Shown here in pieces: positions 1 to 14,275 of a DNA stretch of 64,000 nucleotides. The notes below the pieces were generated by a model, which was given only the letters and a program-made list of their open reading frames with translations, searched no databases and was not told the DNA's origin. The translations under genes and the position numbers were made by a program. Each line of letters begins with the position of its first letter. Within the stretch, counting starts at the first letter, position 1. Source of the DNA: Listronotus oregonensis (lineage: Eukaryota > Arthropoda > Insecta > Coleoptera > Curculionidae); assembly GCA_019359885.1 (NCBI GenBank), contig JAHBCN010025358.1, positions 62,001-126,000 on the forward strand, given 5' to 3'.

Positions 1-599
1 TCTAAAATAGAGCCGATTTTACTTATAGTTTTAGGTGTCTAATTCGTAGTTACAGGGTGTTAAAGCATTGTGTATGTAATGATTTCTATACTTTGCAAAG
101 TAGATTAATGCATAAGTAATTTAATAATATTACTCAAATACTTGACAAAAAATATTATTTTCCCAGCATAACAGGCATTGCCATAGTAACAAGAAAGATA
201 TTAAAAAGTATTTTAGGAAATTTTTTGGGCCCCCTTCAAAAAAAATTGGAAAAAAAAAACAAACAAAATAAAAAACCCGTAGCTACAAAACCTTAATTAA
301 AGTAAAAAAAAAATTCAAAAATTAAAAAAAGGTATTTTTCCCATAGAAATACATAGTACTATCGGAATTGTCATATATAGTTTAAAAAAAAGTAATACTT
401 ATAATAATAATTTAACATACTTAAATCTAATTATAAAAAAAGAAAAAAAAACATATTTAAAAAAAAGAAAAGGAAAAGGAAGAAGGGGAAAAGAAACTGC
501 ATAAAAAGTAATGATTCACTGTGATCAAAAAGTAAACTAAAAAAAAATTGTCAATGAGAAAAAGGGATTTAGAGCTAGAAAAAGTCAAAGTTCTCTTGA
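1..599. other. AT-rich stretch without recognised gene
   Basis: I see no coding exon here, only A-runs and AT-rich sequence. Bases 51-61 carry a lone TACAGGGTGTT, the start motif shared by several foldback elements further right, but no matching second end was found nearby. Confidence 0.5.
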
Positions 600-1430
600 A
601 AAACTCAGGTTGTGTATATTTTTTTTTTGGGCGGTAAAATTATAGTTTTTTTTAAAAAATTATATCGGGCCCCTTTTTTGAATTTTTTCAATCTTGCCCG
701 GTATATAAAGTTTTTTTTCATTTCTCGTCTGGTAGGCATTAAATCACCACTTTTTACAAAATTGTTAGCTTTATTTGAACAAAACGCCACATTGCAAAAT
801 GACAGATTTATCACAGTCAGTTTTTTTTCTTGTTTAAAAAGGCGACATGATTCTCTAAATTCAAGCCTGAACATTGCTTATAATGTTTTTTTGACAAATT
901 TAACCTTTGTTCATAAGTGGAATTAACCCATACCTGCAAACCATATGACAGTAACGAGTTTATGACTGAGTAAAAAATTTTTAAGTGTTCTAATGTCAAC
1001 ATGATTTCTAAGTTGCAAGACAGCGTAATTTTTTGAGGATAGCCTACTGCAGAAGAATCAATATGGGAGTCCCAAAAAGGGTTTATCAACCACGATACCA
1101 AGGAATTTAGCAGACTTGCACTGTCTCAAGTTGGCAGACATCCCGACAAGTGCTCCTGTCACGAGGCACCCCAACAGGCGTGAAGACTAAAAAAATTGGT
1201 TTTTTGGGTTTAGGGACAAACCATTCCCAGACCCATGGAAGCCCAAACACTGATTTTTTTTACGGGCACTGTCATAATCATCTCCTCGACAACACCGAAG
1301 TATCATCAGCAAAGCGTTAAAGCGTCTTTTACAATTAGTGGTAGATCATTTAAAAAAGAAGGAACAAAATGGGGGCCCAAAACATTTCCCCCGTGGGCGC
1401 CGCTTTATATTTACCAATAGAAATGGTTGT
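600..1430 (-). pseudogene. LINE reverse-transcriptase fragment, decayed
   Basis: On the minus strand this reads as the middle and C-terminal part of a non-LTR retrotransposon RT. Near 1420-1340 there is a degenerate PQG/GPILF block followed by LFLNDLP. Near 1315-1290 is the catalytic box FADDT. Near 1000-930 is a segment of the type FYSVINSLLSYGLQVW, which corresponds to the usual YG..FWG region. The frame changes several times and homopolymer runs are inflated, so it is non-functional as read. The LINE clade is not resolved. The left part (600-870) is the most uncertain. Confidence 0.6.
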
Positions 1431-2870
1431 CTTACTATCAAATGACACTTTCACAGTTGGTTCTACCGTTTAAATATGATTTTATCCAACCAAAAGCCGG
1501 CCCTCTAATTTATATTTTTCAATTTTACTAGAAGAAATGATTGAGTATAAAAACCTTTGGAAAATGTAAAAATACCACAGATTTAGTTTTTACAAAATTA
1601 TTCAAAATTTTAGAATAAAACCAGAACTGCACGTTGTGATAAATACAAACCCATATGTCTACAGTAAGTCAAACCTGTCAAAAACTAAGGGGCCTCCCCC
1701 AAACACCTCTCAAACCCCCAAAAACCCAAAAATAAAGGGGTTTGTTTCCCCGTGTTTTTTCCCCTTTTTTGTTCCCACAATAGCATTCTCTAGTTTTTTT
1801 GGAAAATACCCATACTAAAAGGGAAAATTAATTAAAATGTAAGGGGGTAAGAAGTCGAGCCAACCCTCAATAGGTTAAAAAGGAACTTATCATGACCGCA
1901 AGATTTTTTTTTGAAAATGACTTATGATTTCAGAACCTCGTCTCATAAAGTTCCAAAAAAAAAATTTTTTAACCAGGAAGGGAAAAAGTACCTCCCCTTT
2001 GGTCGAATGACCCGTTGGAACATTTTTAATAAATAAATTTTAAAATTAAATTTAAAGTTAGAGTAAAAATTTTCTTTTTAAACGGGGTTTTTTGGGGGGT
2101 TTAAAAACTGAAAAAAAAAGGGGGTTTAATTTTAAAAAAAAAGTAAATCTCAATCTCTACAAGCCCCCCTATTTTTTTTTTTATTGAAAAATGAATCAAA
2201 ATTTTTAAATTTAATTTAAAAAATTTAATTTTTTTTTTTGGTTTAAAAAAAATTTTTTTCATCTTAGAAAATTTTTTTTTAAACCTTGAAAAAACGCCTT
2301 TCAATGTTTGCATTTTTTCTTAATTTAAATTTATTGTTGGAACAATTTTTCTTTCCACCCAAAGCAAATTTTTGCCCAGACGTTTGAAAATAAACCCCGG
2401 TTCCATGGCATTTTGACACTTTTGTTTAAAATTCGGAAGTAAAAAAGAAACCCCAAAAGGGAAAAAAATTTTAAAAAAATCCTTTTAAGCGTTTTTCCAG
2501 CTTTTCTTGGTGAAAAATGGTCGGATCGGTATTTTTCAAAAACTATTTAGTAGGTTTTTGAATTCTCTACAAAAGGTCTTTTATGAGTAAAGCGATATAG
2601 CCAGTACTTTTTGTTATATTAAAAACAAAAAGGAAACAAAGGCCTTTTTTAAATTATTGTTTAAAAAAATTGCTTGGATTTTTGATTTTAGTAATCTACA
2701 GGTTATTCCGGAAGTCTTGGCGCAGTCAGATATCTGTTAACATTAATTACAAAAATGACCTTTTTTTGCTATAATGATTGGACTAATGTTAAAAAAATCT
2801 TTTACATAGGAAATAGGAAAAAATACACATTCATAAAGATAATTTTTACATTTATTTGTGCATGCCTAAG
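1431..2870. other. Homopolymer-rich, probably low-quality consensus
   Basis: Runs such as TTTTGGGGGG, AAAAAAAAGGGGG and CCCC dominate, and no gene or repeat can be read with confidence. The texture matches the block at 13.1-15.8 kb, where a clean paralogue elsewhere suggests consensus errors. I annotate nothing coding here. Confidence 0.55.
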
Positions 2871-3424
2871 CCATAAATTGAGGTATAAACATTAAATATT
2901 TCTCAAATTTACAATAAATATTTATTCAACATATGAGTACTTGAAGTCAGAATGTAAAAAAAAATACTTATGACAATGTTTTGACGTCTAAAAAAAATCA
3001 ATCTAAAATGCGACTTGATAAAGTCGATAACTAAACTAAAAAGAAATAAAGGAATAATAAGGCACCTGCCCTTATTTTAATATACTAACAATAAACTAAC
3101 ATACAGTTGAATACTTAGCAACAAAATTATCGAGACATTTTTTTTTAAATAATAAAGAAAAATAGTAATACAAAAATGAAATTTTAATTACGAACAATGC
3201 GTTGAATATTAAAAAATTTATAGTGTAAAAAAAGATCTTTCAAACAGCCACATTATTTATTTAACATGCAGAAGTATAAAAAATATGATGGTTTCATTAT
3301 AATATAATTTCCACGAACGACACTACCTACAATATAAATTACAACGAATATTGGGAAAGACAAACACTCCTTGTTTTTAACACAGGTAAGCTACAAAGGC
3401 AATATATCGTTTCATTCCTTCTTT
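2871..3424 (-). other. REEP5 3' untranslated region (approximate extent)
   Basis: This AT-rich tract lies directly downstream of the REEP5 stop codon on the minus strand. Several TTTATT triplets on the plus strand (AATAAA on the minus strand) occur, for example near 2850-2930 and 3256. Which one is used cannot be decided from sequence, so the end is inferred. Confidence 0.35.
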
Positions 3425-3453
3425 CTAGTTTGTTTTCTCTGTCACCTTATTGA
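3425..3453 (-). CDS. REEP5: REEP5 terminal coding micro-exon
   Basis: After a long pyrimidine tract and TTTCAG on the minus strand, the phase-1 continuation reads VNKVTEKTN and stop TAG (3427-3425). It contributes only 29 coding bases. It is supported by the strong acceptor, correct phase and a suitable final length, but the nine residues are too variable in the family for independent proof. Confidence 0.7.
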
Positions 3454-6400
3454 CTGAAAAAAAAAAGAAAAAAATATAATATAATTTAAAAATTACCCTC
3501 CCCCTCCCCAGAAAGTAAATGTCAATTAATTACCTTGTTCTTTTACTCTGTTTAAAGTCTCATCAATGGTACCGTGGTGTTTTAGGAAATATGGCCTTAC
3601 GATTCTCTTGTACAAGACCAGGGATCCATTGAATTCTGTTGGGATCATGAGCCATACCAGGAAAATGCACTGTAATAAAAACAATAATTATATAAATACC
3701 GCCCTTATAAAAAAAAACCTTTAAAATTAGGGATCAACCGAACCGCTTACCGTAGCGGTAAGAAAATTACTGATATTTCGCTTAAAACAAAATAAACTTT
3801 TTAATAATAATAATAATATTGCTTTATTTTGATATAAAACAAAAAAAAAGGATTGGGCATTTTAAGTTGATGAAAAAATACTTTGAAAAATAAGAACAAA
3901 AAAATTGGGCAAATATTTTTAAAAAAAATCGCAAATAATATAAAAATGTCATTAATTTGCATTTTACTTTAAATATTGTACAGTTTAAAATACATGCGCC
4001 GCTACAAGAGGTTTGATCGTGTTGCCAACGGAAATATTATTAATTTAAAAATAAAAAACTTTAACCATTAGATTATTACCTTAAATCAAAAATATTTGAA
4101 ATTCATCGTTACAAAAAACGCAATAAAAATATGCCTTTATTTGTATAAAAATCGAAAAATTAAGATAGACTTTTTTTCATTTTGTTTGACGGCTTAATTA
4201 TGATGAAAAAAAATTACAATATAATGAAGAAAACCTAACCAGAACTAGGTAATAGTTTGGAAGTTATTGTTTGTTAGTTCTGGTTAGTATTGTCTATAAA
4301 AAAACTTCATATCTGTTAAACGACAAAAAAAAACAACCTTTAATAATAACAAATTACTAGAAAACATCTGGCAACATTGCTTATTTAAGCAGAGACTAAG
4401 GAAGTTTGAAGGTATATGGAAGCCCAATACTATGGCCTATTCGATCAAAAAATGTCCAGCCCACTATGAAAATAACTGTCATGAGTGGCCCCCGCGATTT
4501 GCGCAGTAACAAAATTTCAAGAAATTTTATTATGTGTTGCCTACATACACACTGAAAAATTAGTGTGTAGGTAAGCAACACATTATACTTTTATCAGAGC
4601 CGTAGTACCGTTTTCTGTGCGACGGCGCGGCGCGTATGAAACCATATCCACTGTGTACCGTCGTCACCCCATCAACCCTTCCAAGCGAATTACATGTTCC
4701 GTTGTCGTTTGCGCCGTATTAATTTCGATTGTTTTGCTTTGTGTTATTTTATTTTGTGTTTGCATTTCTTATATTAAAATTAGGTGCTTCTCATAAGATG
4801 CAACGTTAGGTAACCGAATAAATAATAATATATCAATTATGCATTATAGAAAATGAAAATTTTATAAGCAATAGCAGTGACAAAAGTAAGGTAATCTTAA
4901 CTACCTTTTAAATAAATACCACAATGTTTGTGTATTTTTGTAGATCATTAAAAATAAATTAGCTTTACACTTAGGTACTCATATTTCATTTAATAATTTA
5001 GATAATCTTTTTAAAGGATCAAAATTATCAATTACTGGGCAGACCAGGCAAATTTTAATAGACACAGGTCCCAGTAATTAAATTGCTTCTTTTGTATTTG
5101 TTTATAAAAAAAAATTAGATTTTTGGTTTCTTAAACTCACATTATCAACTTTTTAAGGTCAACATACTGTTGTCATTTATTTTACTAAGATTTTTGGTAA
5201 AAAAACAAAAGTCCCAAAAATATCGACTAATTAAAGGAAAGGCTGTGAAGTGGCGACATCTATTCTTTCCATATCAAATCGGATGAGATAAAATCCAATA
5301 TTACACAATAATTTTAAATATTTTATAATAGTATTGTTTAATAACCAACAATTTTGTGCAAAAAATAAAAAGAAAGATAAAAGTATAGTTAGTTTGAATT
5401 TGACATTGGATGTCAAGTTTATAACTGGTAACAAAGAATTATGGAAGTCCGGTTCTGACCTACTATTTATTGTGCAAACTCCGCGGGGCCAATTCTCCTA
5501 TTCCCGCTGCCCTGCACGCCTAGACAATTTTGTTCTACAGCATTGACCTTCCATATACCTTCAAACTTCCTTGGCAAAAACACGTTAAAGAATGGCATCG
5601 TATCATCTCTTTAGTTTATATTGTATGTACTATGTTTTTCAAATTTAATTAAAATACATGGAAGATAAACTTGAGAATTTTTTCTAGTATTGTTCGAAGA
5701 ATACTTATTAAATCAATATTTTTTGTATATTAAAGATACTGTTTCTAAAACATAGATAGATGTAAGAATAATAATGAAAATAATAATACCTAATAAAAGA
5801 GCAAAATTTAGATTTAAACAAAGCACCTAAACCTAACTAAAAAGTTAGTGTCAGCCATTAGTAACTTTGTTATTCTCAAAATACAAAATTATTGAAATTA
5901 GCAAACTGGAAGCATATTTTACGACCCTAAGGATTAAAAAATGAAAAAAACAAAAGACAATTGTATTTTTAAGTTTGATAGTAAAATAGATTTTATGAAA
6001 CACTAAGAAAGATTTATCAAAGAGCTTTAAAAAAAATACACATTTGGTATGTCTATCTTTAAAGATTCAGAAAAATGGACATCCAAATCTGAAAAAAACT
6101 TCTTAAATCTAAAAAAAACTTGTTATTTTTCATTAAATTTTATTTTTATGTATTGTTCAATATTCTTTTTTAAAATAGCCTCACTGAAAAACTGAAAGCA
6201 AATTTTTGCTAGCTTACCATGTAACATATTTACTTGTGCACAGCATAACTAACAGGCAGCACGATCTCTCCCTGGCGGCGCTTTTAATATTTTTAAGCAC
6301 AAAACACGAAAGAAACAATTACAATTCAAATAAAGGAGACAGATTATATCTTAGCAAAACGTTGGCTGACCTTCCGCAGGAAAAATGACTGTACTTTCCC

Positions 6401-9400
6401 GTCAATTCATAAAAGGGTGCTACTTTCTGTTAGTTATGCTGTGATACCAGTATGATAACGGTATGTTGTAGTTACCTAGAAAAAATTTGGTATAAGGCAC
6501 GCCTAGCCACTTAATTAACACTGCTCAAAAAAATTAAGGAAACACTTTTTAATAAACTTGTAAAATATTAGCTTGGTGTTCATGTCGGATAAAATTTATT
6601 GTAGATTTTATAGTTTTTGAGATATTGACGTTTTAAATTTAAAAAATAATCGTTAATATCTCAAAAACTATAAGAGATACAAAACATTTATGGATCAAAA
6701 AATACAGTTTTCTAAATTGTTTAAATAAAAAGTTATATAAATATTTTTAATACGATAAAGAGATAAATTATATATTTGACACTTTGTTTTTTGTACCTTT
6801 TTTAATTTGTAAGTTTAAAGAAATAAATGATTAATTAAATGAAAGATTATTTGATTTACTGTGAGAGAATGTGTGTCTTATGAATTTGAAATATGTAAGT
6901 TTGATCCGAATGTAATTAATTAACTCCTTAAAAGTTACAAATGGACCAAGAGGTGTTCCTTTAAATTTTTTGAGCAGTTTAGTAATAATCAAAGTTTCTT
7001 ATACCTTTATCAGCCAGTACAATGGGAACCATCCTACAATGAAATCAGCGAAGTACTCAACAAGGGAGAAAATCGCAAAAACCGTCCAATACGTCAGCCA
7101 CTTCGTGTCGTCCTCCTTATTGTGCGACTCGATCGCGTGGATAGACATATAGGCGGGATACAAGAAACCCACCGAGTTGCACACCAGCTGGGCTGCATAG
7201 CCAAACACCAACCAAATACCGACGATTGCTATACCACCTAGAACAAATAAATAGTTAACCTCAAGTACTAATACTATGCATATTAAGGTCTATTCATACC
7301 AAGGAAGTTTAAAGGTGTATGGAAGCCCAATGCTATGGCCCATTCGATCAAAAAATGTCCAGCCCAGTATGAAAATAACTGTCAGAGTTGGCCCCGCCGA
7401 TTTTGCGCAATAACAAAATTCCACGAAATAATTTAATGTTTTCTACTTACACACTGATAAATCAGTGTGAAGTTAGAACACATTATAATTTTATGAGAGC
7501 CGGAGTACCGTTTTTGGATTGATCAAAACCTTCTTATTTTGGTGATTAGTGTTTATTAAATTGTGACTATAATTTTCTGTTTATTGTTTGTTACTTATAA
7601 TATCGTAACAAAATGACTAGAGGTTGTATGGTTTTGTCTTGCAAATTCAAGGGTAACATACCCGTCTTTTTAACTTTAGGTAAGTATTTTTTATATTTAA
7701 ATTAGGTGCTTCTTAAAAGGGACGTAAGTTAGGTAACCAATAAATAATAATTTATCAATTATAAATAATAGAAAATGAAAATTTCATAGAAAATATTAGT
7801 GAAAAAAAGTAAGGCAATCTTAACTATCTTTTAGAGATTTCCACAATGTTTGTGTATTTCTGTGGATTATTAAAAAGAAATAAGGTTTACATTTAGGTAT
7901 TTTTTATTTCTTTAAAGGATCAAAATTATTGATTACTGGGCAGACCAGGAAAATTTTTAATAAAACAGGTCCTCTAATTGAAAGGAAGTAATTTTTGATA
8001 GTTTTGGGGTGATAACAAATTAAAAAAATTCGGCAATGTTTCGTTTTCGAGATATTCATCATCAAAATTGAAAATCAAACTAACCTTATTTACACTATTC
8101 CCCTTTCTTTTTGCAATAAAATTTGATTTTTACACTAAATTGGCACACAATATTTCACAAACACCTTTTAAAAACTTTTTTTATGTTTATTTTACACCTT
8201 TTTTACACTTTTATTTTTTAAGCAAATATGGCTGCTGCCTTTGAACTTAAAAGTTCGCAATTTAATGGAAAAAATATGTAAAATAAATAAAAATACAAGG
8301 TTTTAAAAGGTGTTTATAAAATATCGTGTGCCACTTTAGTGTAAAAATCAAGAATTGTGTACAAAAAGAAGGGAGAATATAGTGAAAATGAGGTTAGTTT
8401 AATTTTCAACTTTGATGATGAAGATCTCGGAAACGAAAAGTTGCCGAAAAGATATTTTTTCAGATTTGTAATCAGCGCCCCAAAAAACCCCTGTATACTA
8501 AATTTGATCAAAACCGGAGAGGAGGCAACTTTCGATACAATACCATTTGTTTAAAAATAAATTAGATTTTTTCTTAATCTTGCATTATCAACTTTTAAGC
8601 TCGACATACTGTACACACATAATATTTAACGGATACTGTTACAATGGATACTCAGGTACCAAAGGTTACTAAACATTTTTAACCAGTTATTTGTCTCATG
8701 AATGTTTGTTATTAGTGAAAAGAAACCAACCAAAAAAAAGAAAGAATCTTAGGATTAGATTAAACTCATTTACACTATCTTGCCCTTTTTTTTATCACAA
8801 AATTGGTGATAAGTACATGAAACTATCATACAATGTTTGAAATTTATTTTAAAAAAACGTGTTTTTATTTATTTACAAAGATTTTTGGTAAAAATACAAA
8901 ACTCCCAAAAATATCGACCATTTAAATAGAAGGGATGGCGCCACTATTCTTTCCATATTATATCAGATGATATAAAATCCAATTTTAAACACAATAATTT
9001 TAAATATTCTATGGTAGTATCGTTTAATAACCAACAATTTTGTGCAAAAAATAAAAAAAACAGTGAATGCTTGAATTTGACATTTGATGATGTCAACTTT
9101 ATAGATAGTAACAAAGAATTATGGAAGTCGGCTCTGACCAAACTATTCATTGCGCAAACTCCGCGGGGCCAACCCCCATTCCCGCTGCCCTGCACGCCTG
9201 GACAATTTTGTTCTACAGTATTGGGCTTCCATACACCTTTAAACTTCCTTGGCCGCAACCTAACACATACTTGGAATTAAAAAAAAAAAACAGCGATCAG
9301 ATATTTTCTAGTAATTTTCGAATACTACCAGAAAACAAGTTTTCAGAATTTTCGGAGAGATTACGGAGAATCGAAATTTTCCAAGTCAAATACACTGCTC

Positions 9401-12400
9401 AAAAAAATTATCGGGGCAATTTTAAATAAACTTGTAAAAAGGTTGGTGTTTTTAGACAAAAAGGTATGATATAGCTTTAATTAAAGGTCTTGTAAAAATA
9501 CATAATTTATGTTAGATAAAATTTCATGTAGCTTTTATAGTTTTTGAAATATTGACCTTTTAAATTTTAAAAATACAGCTTTCTAAATTTACTATATAAA
9601 AGGTTTTATAAATATTTTTGAGAGGATAAATAATAAAATAGATATATTATATATTTGACACTTTGTTTTTTGTATCTATTTTAATTTGTAAATTTTTTCT
9701 TAGAAATAAATGATTAATCAAATGACACATTCTTTGATTTATTAGGAGAAATGTGTGTCTTGAAATATCTAAGCTTGATCCGAATGTAATTAACACCTTA
9801 AAAATTACAAATGGACTAAAAGGTGTTCCATTAATTTTTTTGAGCAGTGTATATGAAATCTACAAAAAACAAAAATTTACAAGATTTCAAACTATGAGAA
9901 ATTTTCCTGAAAACTTGTTTTTTTATAGTTTTCCACTTAAAAAGCACATTGGAAATACCTGTGGAGCCCAAGTAGACCCCTAAAAAAATTCCGCATATTA
10001 TCTTTTGATCCTCGTTTGGCTAGTACGCGGAATCCTAGTCCAAACGTACCAGATTCGAAAAACTAAGAAAATATACCAGCAATACTGTATTGTCTTAAAC
10101 ACCTTATACAATAATTTCAACACTTATCTCAAACCTCTTATCCTGCATTCTAGTTAAAAAAACAACCAGAAAAATGCAATGATTTGCGAATATTTAAGTC
10201 GGGGGGATGATAAAAAAATATGTCTTCCAATGTGTTGGACCAAACCCTGGCAGAAACCATTTAATTTCTAGGGATTTTTTCAATTTTATAATCTTTTTTT
10301 TTATTTTATCACTGAACGTATCTATTATCTATTAAATATTTTATATTATTTAATTTGTTATACAGTTTCATAAATTCTCCTCCCGTTTCTTTTTTCATCC
10401 ATGGCTTACCCCTTTGCCCTGATGCATAACCACATGCTAACCACTACCTACTTACTACGACTGACGGACCTGTATATCTCAGAAACCACTTGACATAACT
10501 TTATCTAGTTTTTTACAGGTAATCAGAATACTCATTTAAATTTACATATCAAAACTAATACATTTATGTAAAACGATAACGAAGTTATGATAGGGGGAAA
10601 ATATTCTGAAACATTTCGTGTAATATACACCGCGTATGTCAAGTTTAAGCTAGCCAATTCCAAAATTTCTAATATTTAAAGGGGGTTTGCTAAACATTAA
10701 GGAAATTAAACTTTAACACCCTGTATCTAATGAACGATCAAAAGTTCTATATCTGCACTGTGACTAATTTTACCTAACATATTTAAAAGATTAATATTAA
10801 TATTTCAACAAAAGAATAATATAATTACTAAACGACAAAACATTCTTAATCACACATTTGTGGAGTGTACATTCTATTTTTAACTGACATAAATTATTTT
10901 AATAAAAAGAATCTATCGCTTTTTATTTTTACGTTTTATTTTTGGCACCGTATATTATAATTTTAGACCTACTTACTTACAACTTTATCATTAACATAAT
11001 AATGATTTAAACTACAAGTACAAAAAAACAAATAGAGAAGTTGTTTTTCAATAAATTTCTCTGTTTAATACAAAATATCATCGCTCTAGAAATAATAGTA
11101 AGACAAAAGGCAGTTTTGAGATATTGGGTAATTTAGTAATAAAATTAGTGTATTTGGTTTTCCAAATACACTAATTTATTAAATGAATTATAGATTATAG
11201 AAATGAAATTCATTGCATTTTATAGGTATTTATGGAACTCTCGTCTAGAGATTTTTTTTTATATCTTGGGACAGTCCACGAACATGGCACAATGAATACA
11301 AGGTAGGATCTTGCGCATGACGTTTGTCACGTGATAGCCGGGTTATTACGTAGTAATGTGACTAAAAGGATTTTTTCGCGACATACCATTTTTACCGAAC
11401 TCAAGGACTAGAATTAACGCAACGCCAGTTTGTAGGCAAGATGTTTGATATAGTGATCTGTTTGTTTTTGTTTTGGAAAAACGTAAACAAATTGCCAAAT
11501 CTCAAAAACCAAAATCAGAAAGTTACCTTGAAAATGTAATAAAATTATTCAAAAATGTTGGTTTTTGTGTTAATATAGGCAACATCAATTTGAATATAAA
11601 CATTTATTAAAATGACAGTTCCAAGCACCGGTAACAAGGTTGATTTGGACAGCTGCTGCATTCGTTTAATAAAAAATTATAGTAAATCAGGTGTTATACG
11701 GCACTTCGATGTCATTCTATCTCTTTCTAGTAGGTTGTATTATTCAATAACACGTTCTGTAAACTGACTTAATCAACAGCAATCGAATTAAGCATCTAAA
11801 GTAAATGTCATATCTGTCTGTCACTTCAGATAATAAACAAAAATAGTTTTCCGGCTTTAAAAATATTTTTTAACAATAAAGAATCATCGGTTTATAAAAA
11901 TGTAAATTATGGTGCAATACCATAAACATTTAAGAAGTTATTATTTCCGGAGTGTTGTTATTCAGTGTGTTTCATCAATGTTGCCGGTGCAGTGTGTTTA
12001 CAAGAACTATCCCTCCTTGCCCACCTGAATATATTAATGCCAAACAAGATTTGTTTACTTTATTTCTATTCAAGAATTCGTTGATTCTAACCGTGCTTAA
12101 CCCGCATATCCTCACAAAAACGAAACGGTTTACGTATATCACCCGTGTGTCAATTTACTATTAATCGTTTAATACGCTTTTTGAGTTTAAATCCAAATGT
12201 AAGTCTTTAGAGAGTCAAGTAATAAGTTAAAAAGATAAGATAAAAACCAAACTTTCCATTCAATAAGATATTAGCTGTTTCCAAGTCAACTTTAACAAGT
12301 AAATCTTTTCCTCTATGATGTAAATATAATTGTACCTATTCATTCATTAGGAAATAACTAATTAAATCGAAAAATTTGCAATCCAAATATCGTTAGCTAG

Positions 12401-14234
12401 AAAAAAAGACATCACAGGCACCAAAACAATGGAAAGCAGGAATCTCCATTATTTTAATTTGATACTTGATATAACAATTAAAATGACGTAATATCCTATA
12501 ACACCTTCTCCTACGTTACCGGTTTCCAAAATTTGTTTTAAATTAAGTTGAAGCCATATGTTTATAGTGGTATTTATAAGACTTTTACTTTGCTTTCGGT
12601 AGTTTTGTACTCTAAAACTAGTTGAAGTTTAAGATAATTTGTTATATTAAAGCCCTATTTTAAAATAAGCCTAATATTTAAAAATGGCAAAAAATTCACA
12701 AAGATTACAGGCTTTCTATTTAAATTTTGGCACGAAGTCACATTGCTACGTCATTGCGCAAAGCGAACCGATTTTGGATCGCTGGTGATCCTACCTTGTA
12801 TTCATTGTGCCATGGTCCACGAAGGCTGATGCCTAAGTACTAACGTACCGTGGGTGGTCTTCAGTGTGGTGAGAGGGAGTTTGTTCACACGGGACTTAAA
12901 TTTTTGGAGATTGGGAGGAAAACTTTCGGGCAGCAGGTTCCATAGTTCACACTCAGGAGAATTGAACTGAAGAAAGCGGGAAGTTTGGGGCCTTAACTGA
13001 ACTGTAAAAGGATGCATAAAAGCTGCACTACGTGTTGCCCGTTGGGAGCCGCCAGAGAAGGAATTATACTGGCCAACTCCTCTGAGCAGAAGCCGTGAAA
13101 GTACCTATAGAAGAGCGAAAAAAAAGGGGGGAAAAAAAGGGAACCCCAAACCCCAGACCGACTAGAACGGGGGGTTTTTTTGAAAGTTAACAAAATTTTA
13201 ACGGGGGTTTAAAAAAAACCCCGGGGAATATTTTATTAATTATTTTTTAAAAAAAAAATTATAATTTTTTACTATAATAAAAAATTTAAAAAAAATTTTG
13301 TTAATAATTTTTTGAGGGATAATTTAGACAAATTCAAAAGCCCTACTTTTTTAAGGGTCATGGTTAGTTCGGGTTAGCAAGGCGATTTTTTTTTTTCCCC
13401 AAATTATATTTCAGACGAAAAAAAGGGGGGGACGTTTAAAAAAAGCCCCCAAAATTTTTTAAAATTTTATAAATTCAAATTTAATTTTAGGTTAAAAAAA
13501 AAATCGGGGGGATTATTGACATGCGTCAACACTGTCAAGAAGCTCGTCCCCCAAAAATTTTCCGGGGTTTTCCTAGACGAAAAAAAAAATTGTTTTTTTT
13601 TTTTTTAAATTTTTTTTTTTTAAAAATAAACTTTAAAAAAAAAAATATTTGACAACTAAAAAAAAAATTTAATCATGTTCATTTTACATCTAAAAAAAAA
13701 GGGGGGGCCCCATCTAAACAATTCCCAAAAAAAAAAAACCCTTAAAAAAATTTAACCTTTTTATGTAAGTTTTTTTAGTTTTTTTAAAAAAACCGAAAAG
13801 GGGAAAAATTTAAAAAATATATTGAGTTGTTATTTTTTTAAACAAGTAAAATAGGGGAAATGTTGATTAGATTTTTATTAAAGTTAAAAACTAATACATA
13901 CATCACCAAGAATATTTTAAACTTACAATTAGGTTTATTAAAAAAAGAGATATACAGGGTTTTGATTATATTTACGTTTTTTGCCCCCTTTTTAAATTTT
14001 AAAGAAAAAAAAAAAATTATTTTAAAAATTTGGGGGGGTTTTTTAAATTATCTTTTGAGGTTATCAGAAAAAAATTTTAAAAATTTAAAAAAAAAGGGGA
14101 AAAATATAGGCAACTTCAATTTTTTTAAATGGAACACCCTGTATATTATGAGCTAAAAAAAAAAGATTTTTTTTTTTATTTCAAATATTGATATTTGGAT
14201 AAACCATTTTTGAGATATTTAAGCTTAAAATAAA

Positions 14235-14275
<41 letters not shown>

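Larger units (their letters stand above)
7299..9252 (+). mobile_element. TIR element copy B (CCAAGGAAGTTT family), 1.95 kb
   Basis: Full-length copy with terminal inverted repeats: CCAAGGAAGTTTAAAGGTGT at the left and the complement at 9233-9252. The left part contains a hairpin near 7440-7475 and a possible THAP-like first exon (7613-7679). The middle is occupied by a foldback element (8037-8548) that is missing from copy A. No convincing flanking duplication was found. It is non-autonomous as it stands. Possible superfamilies are P or another THAP-bearing group; this is unproven. Confidence 0.75.
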
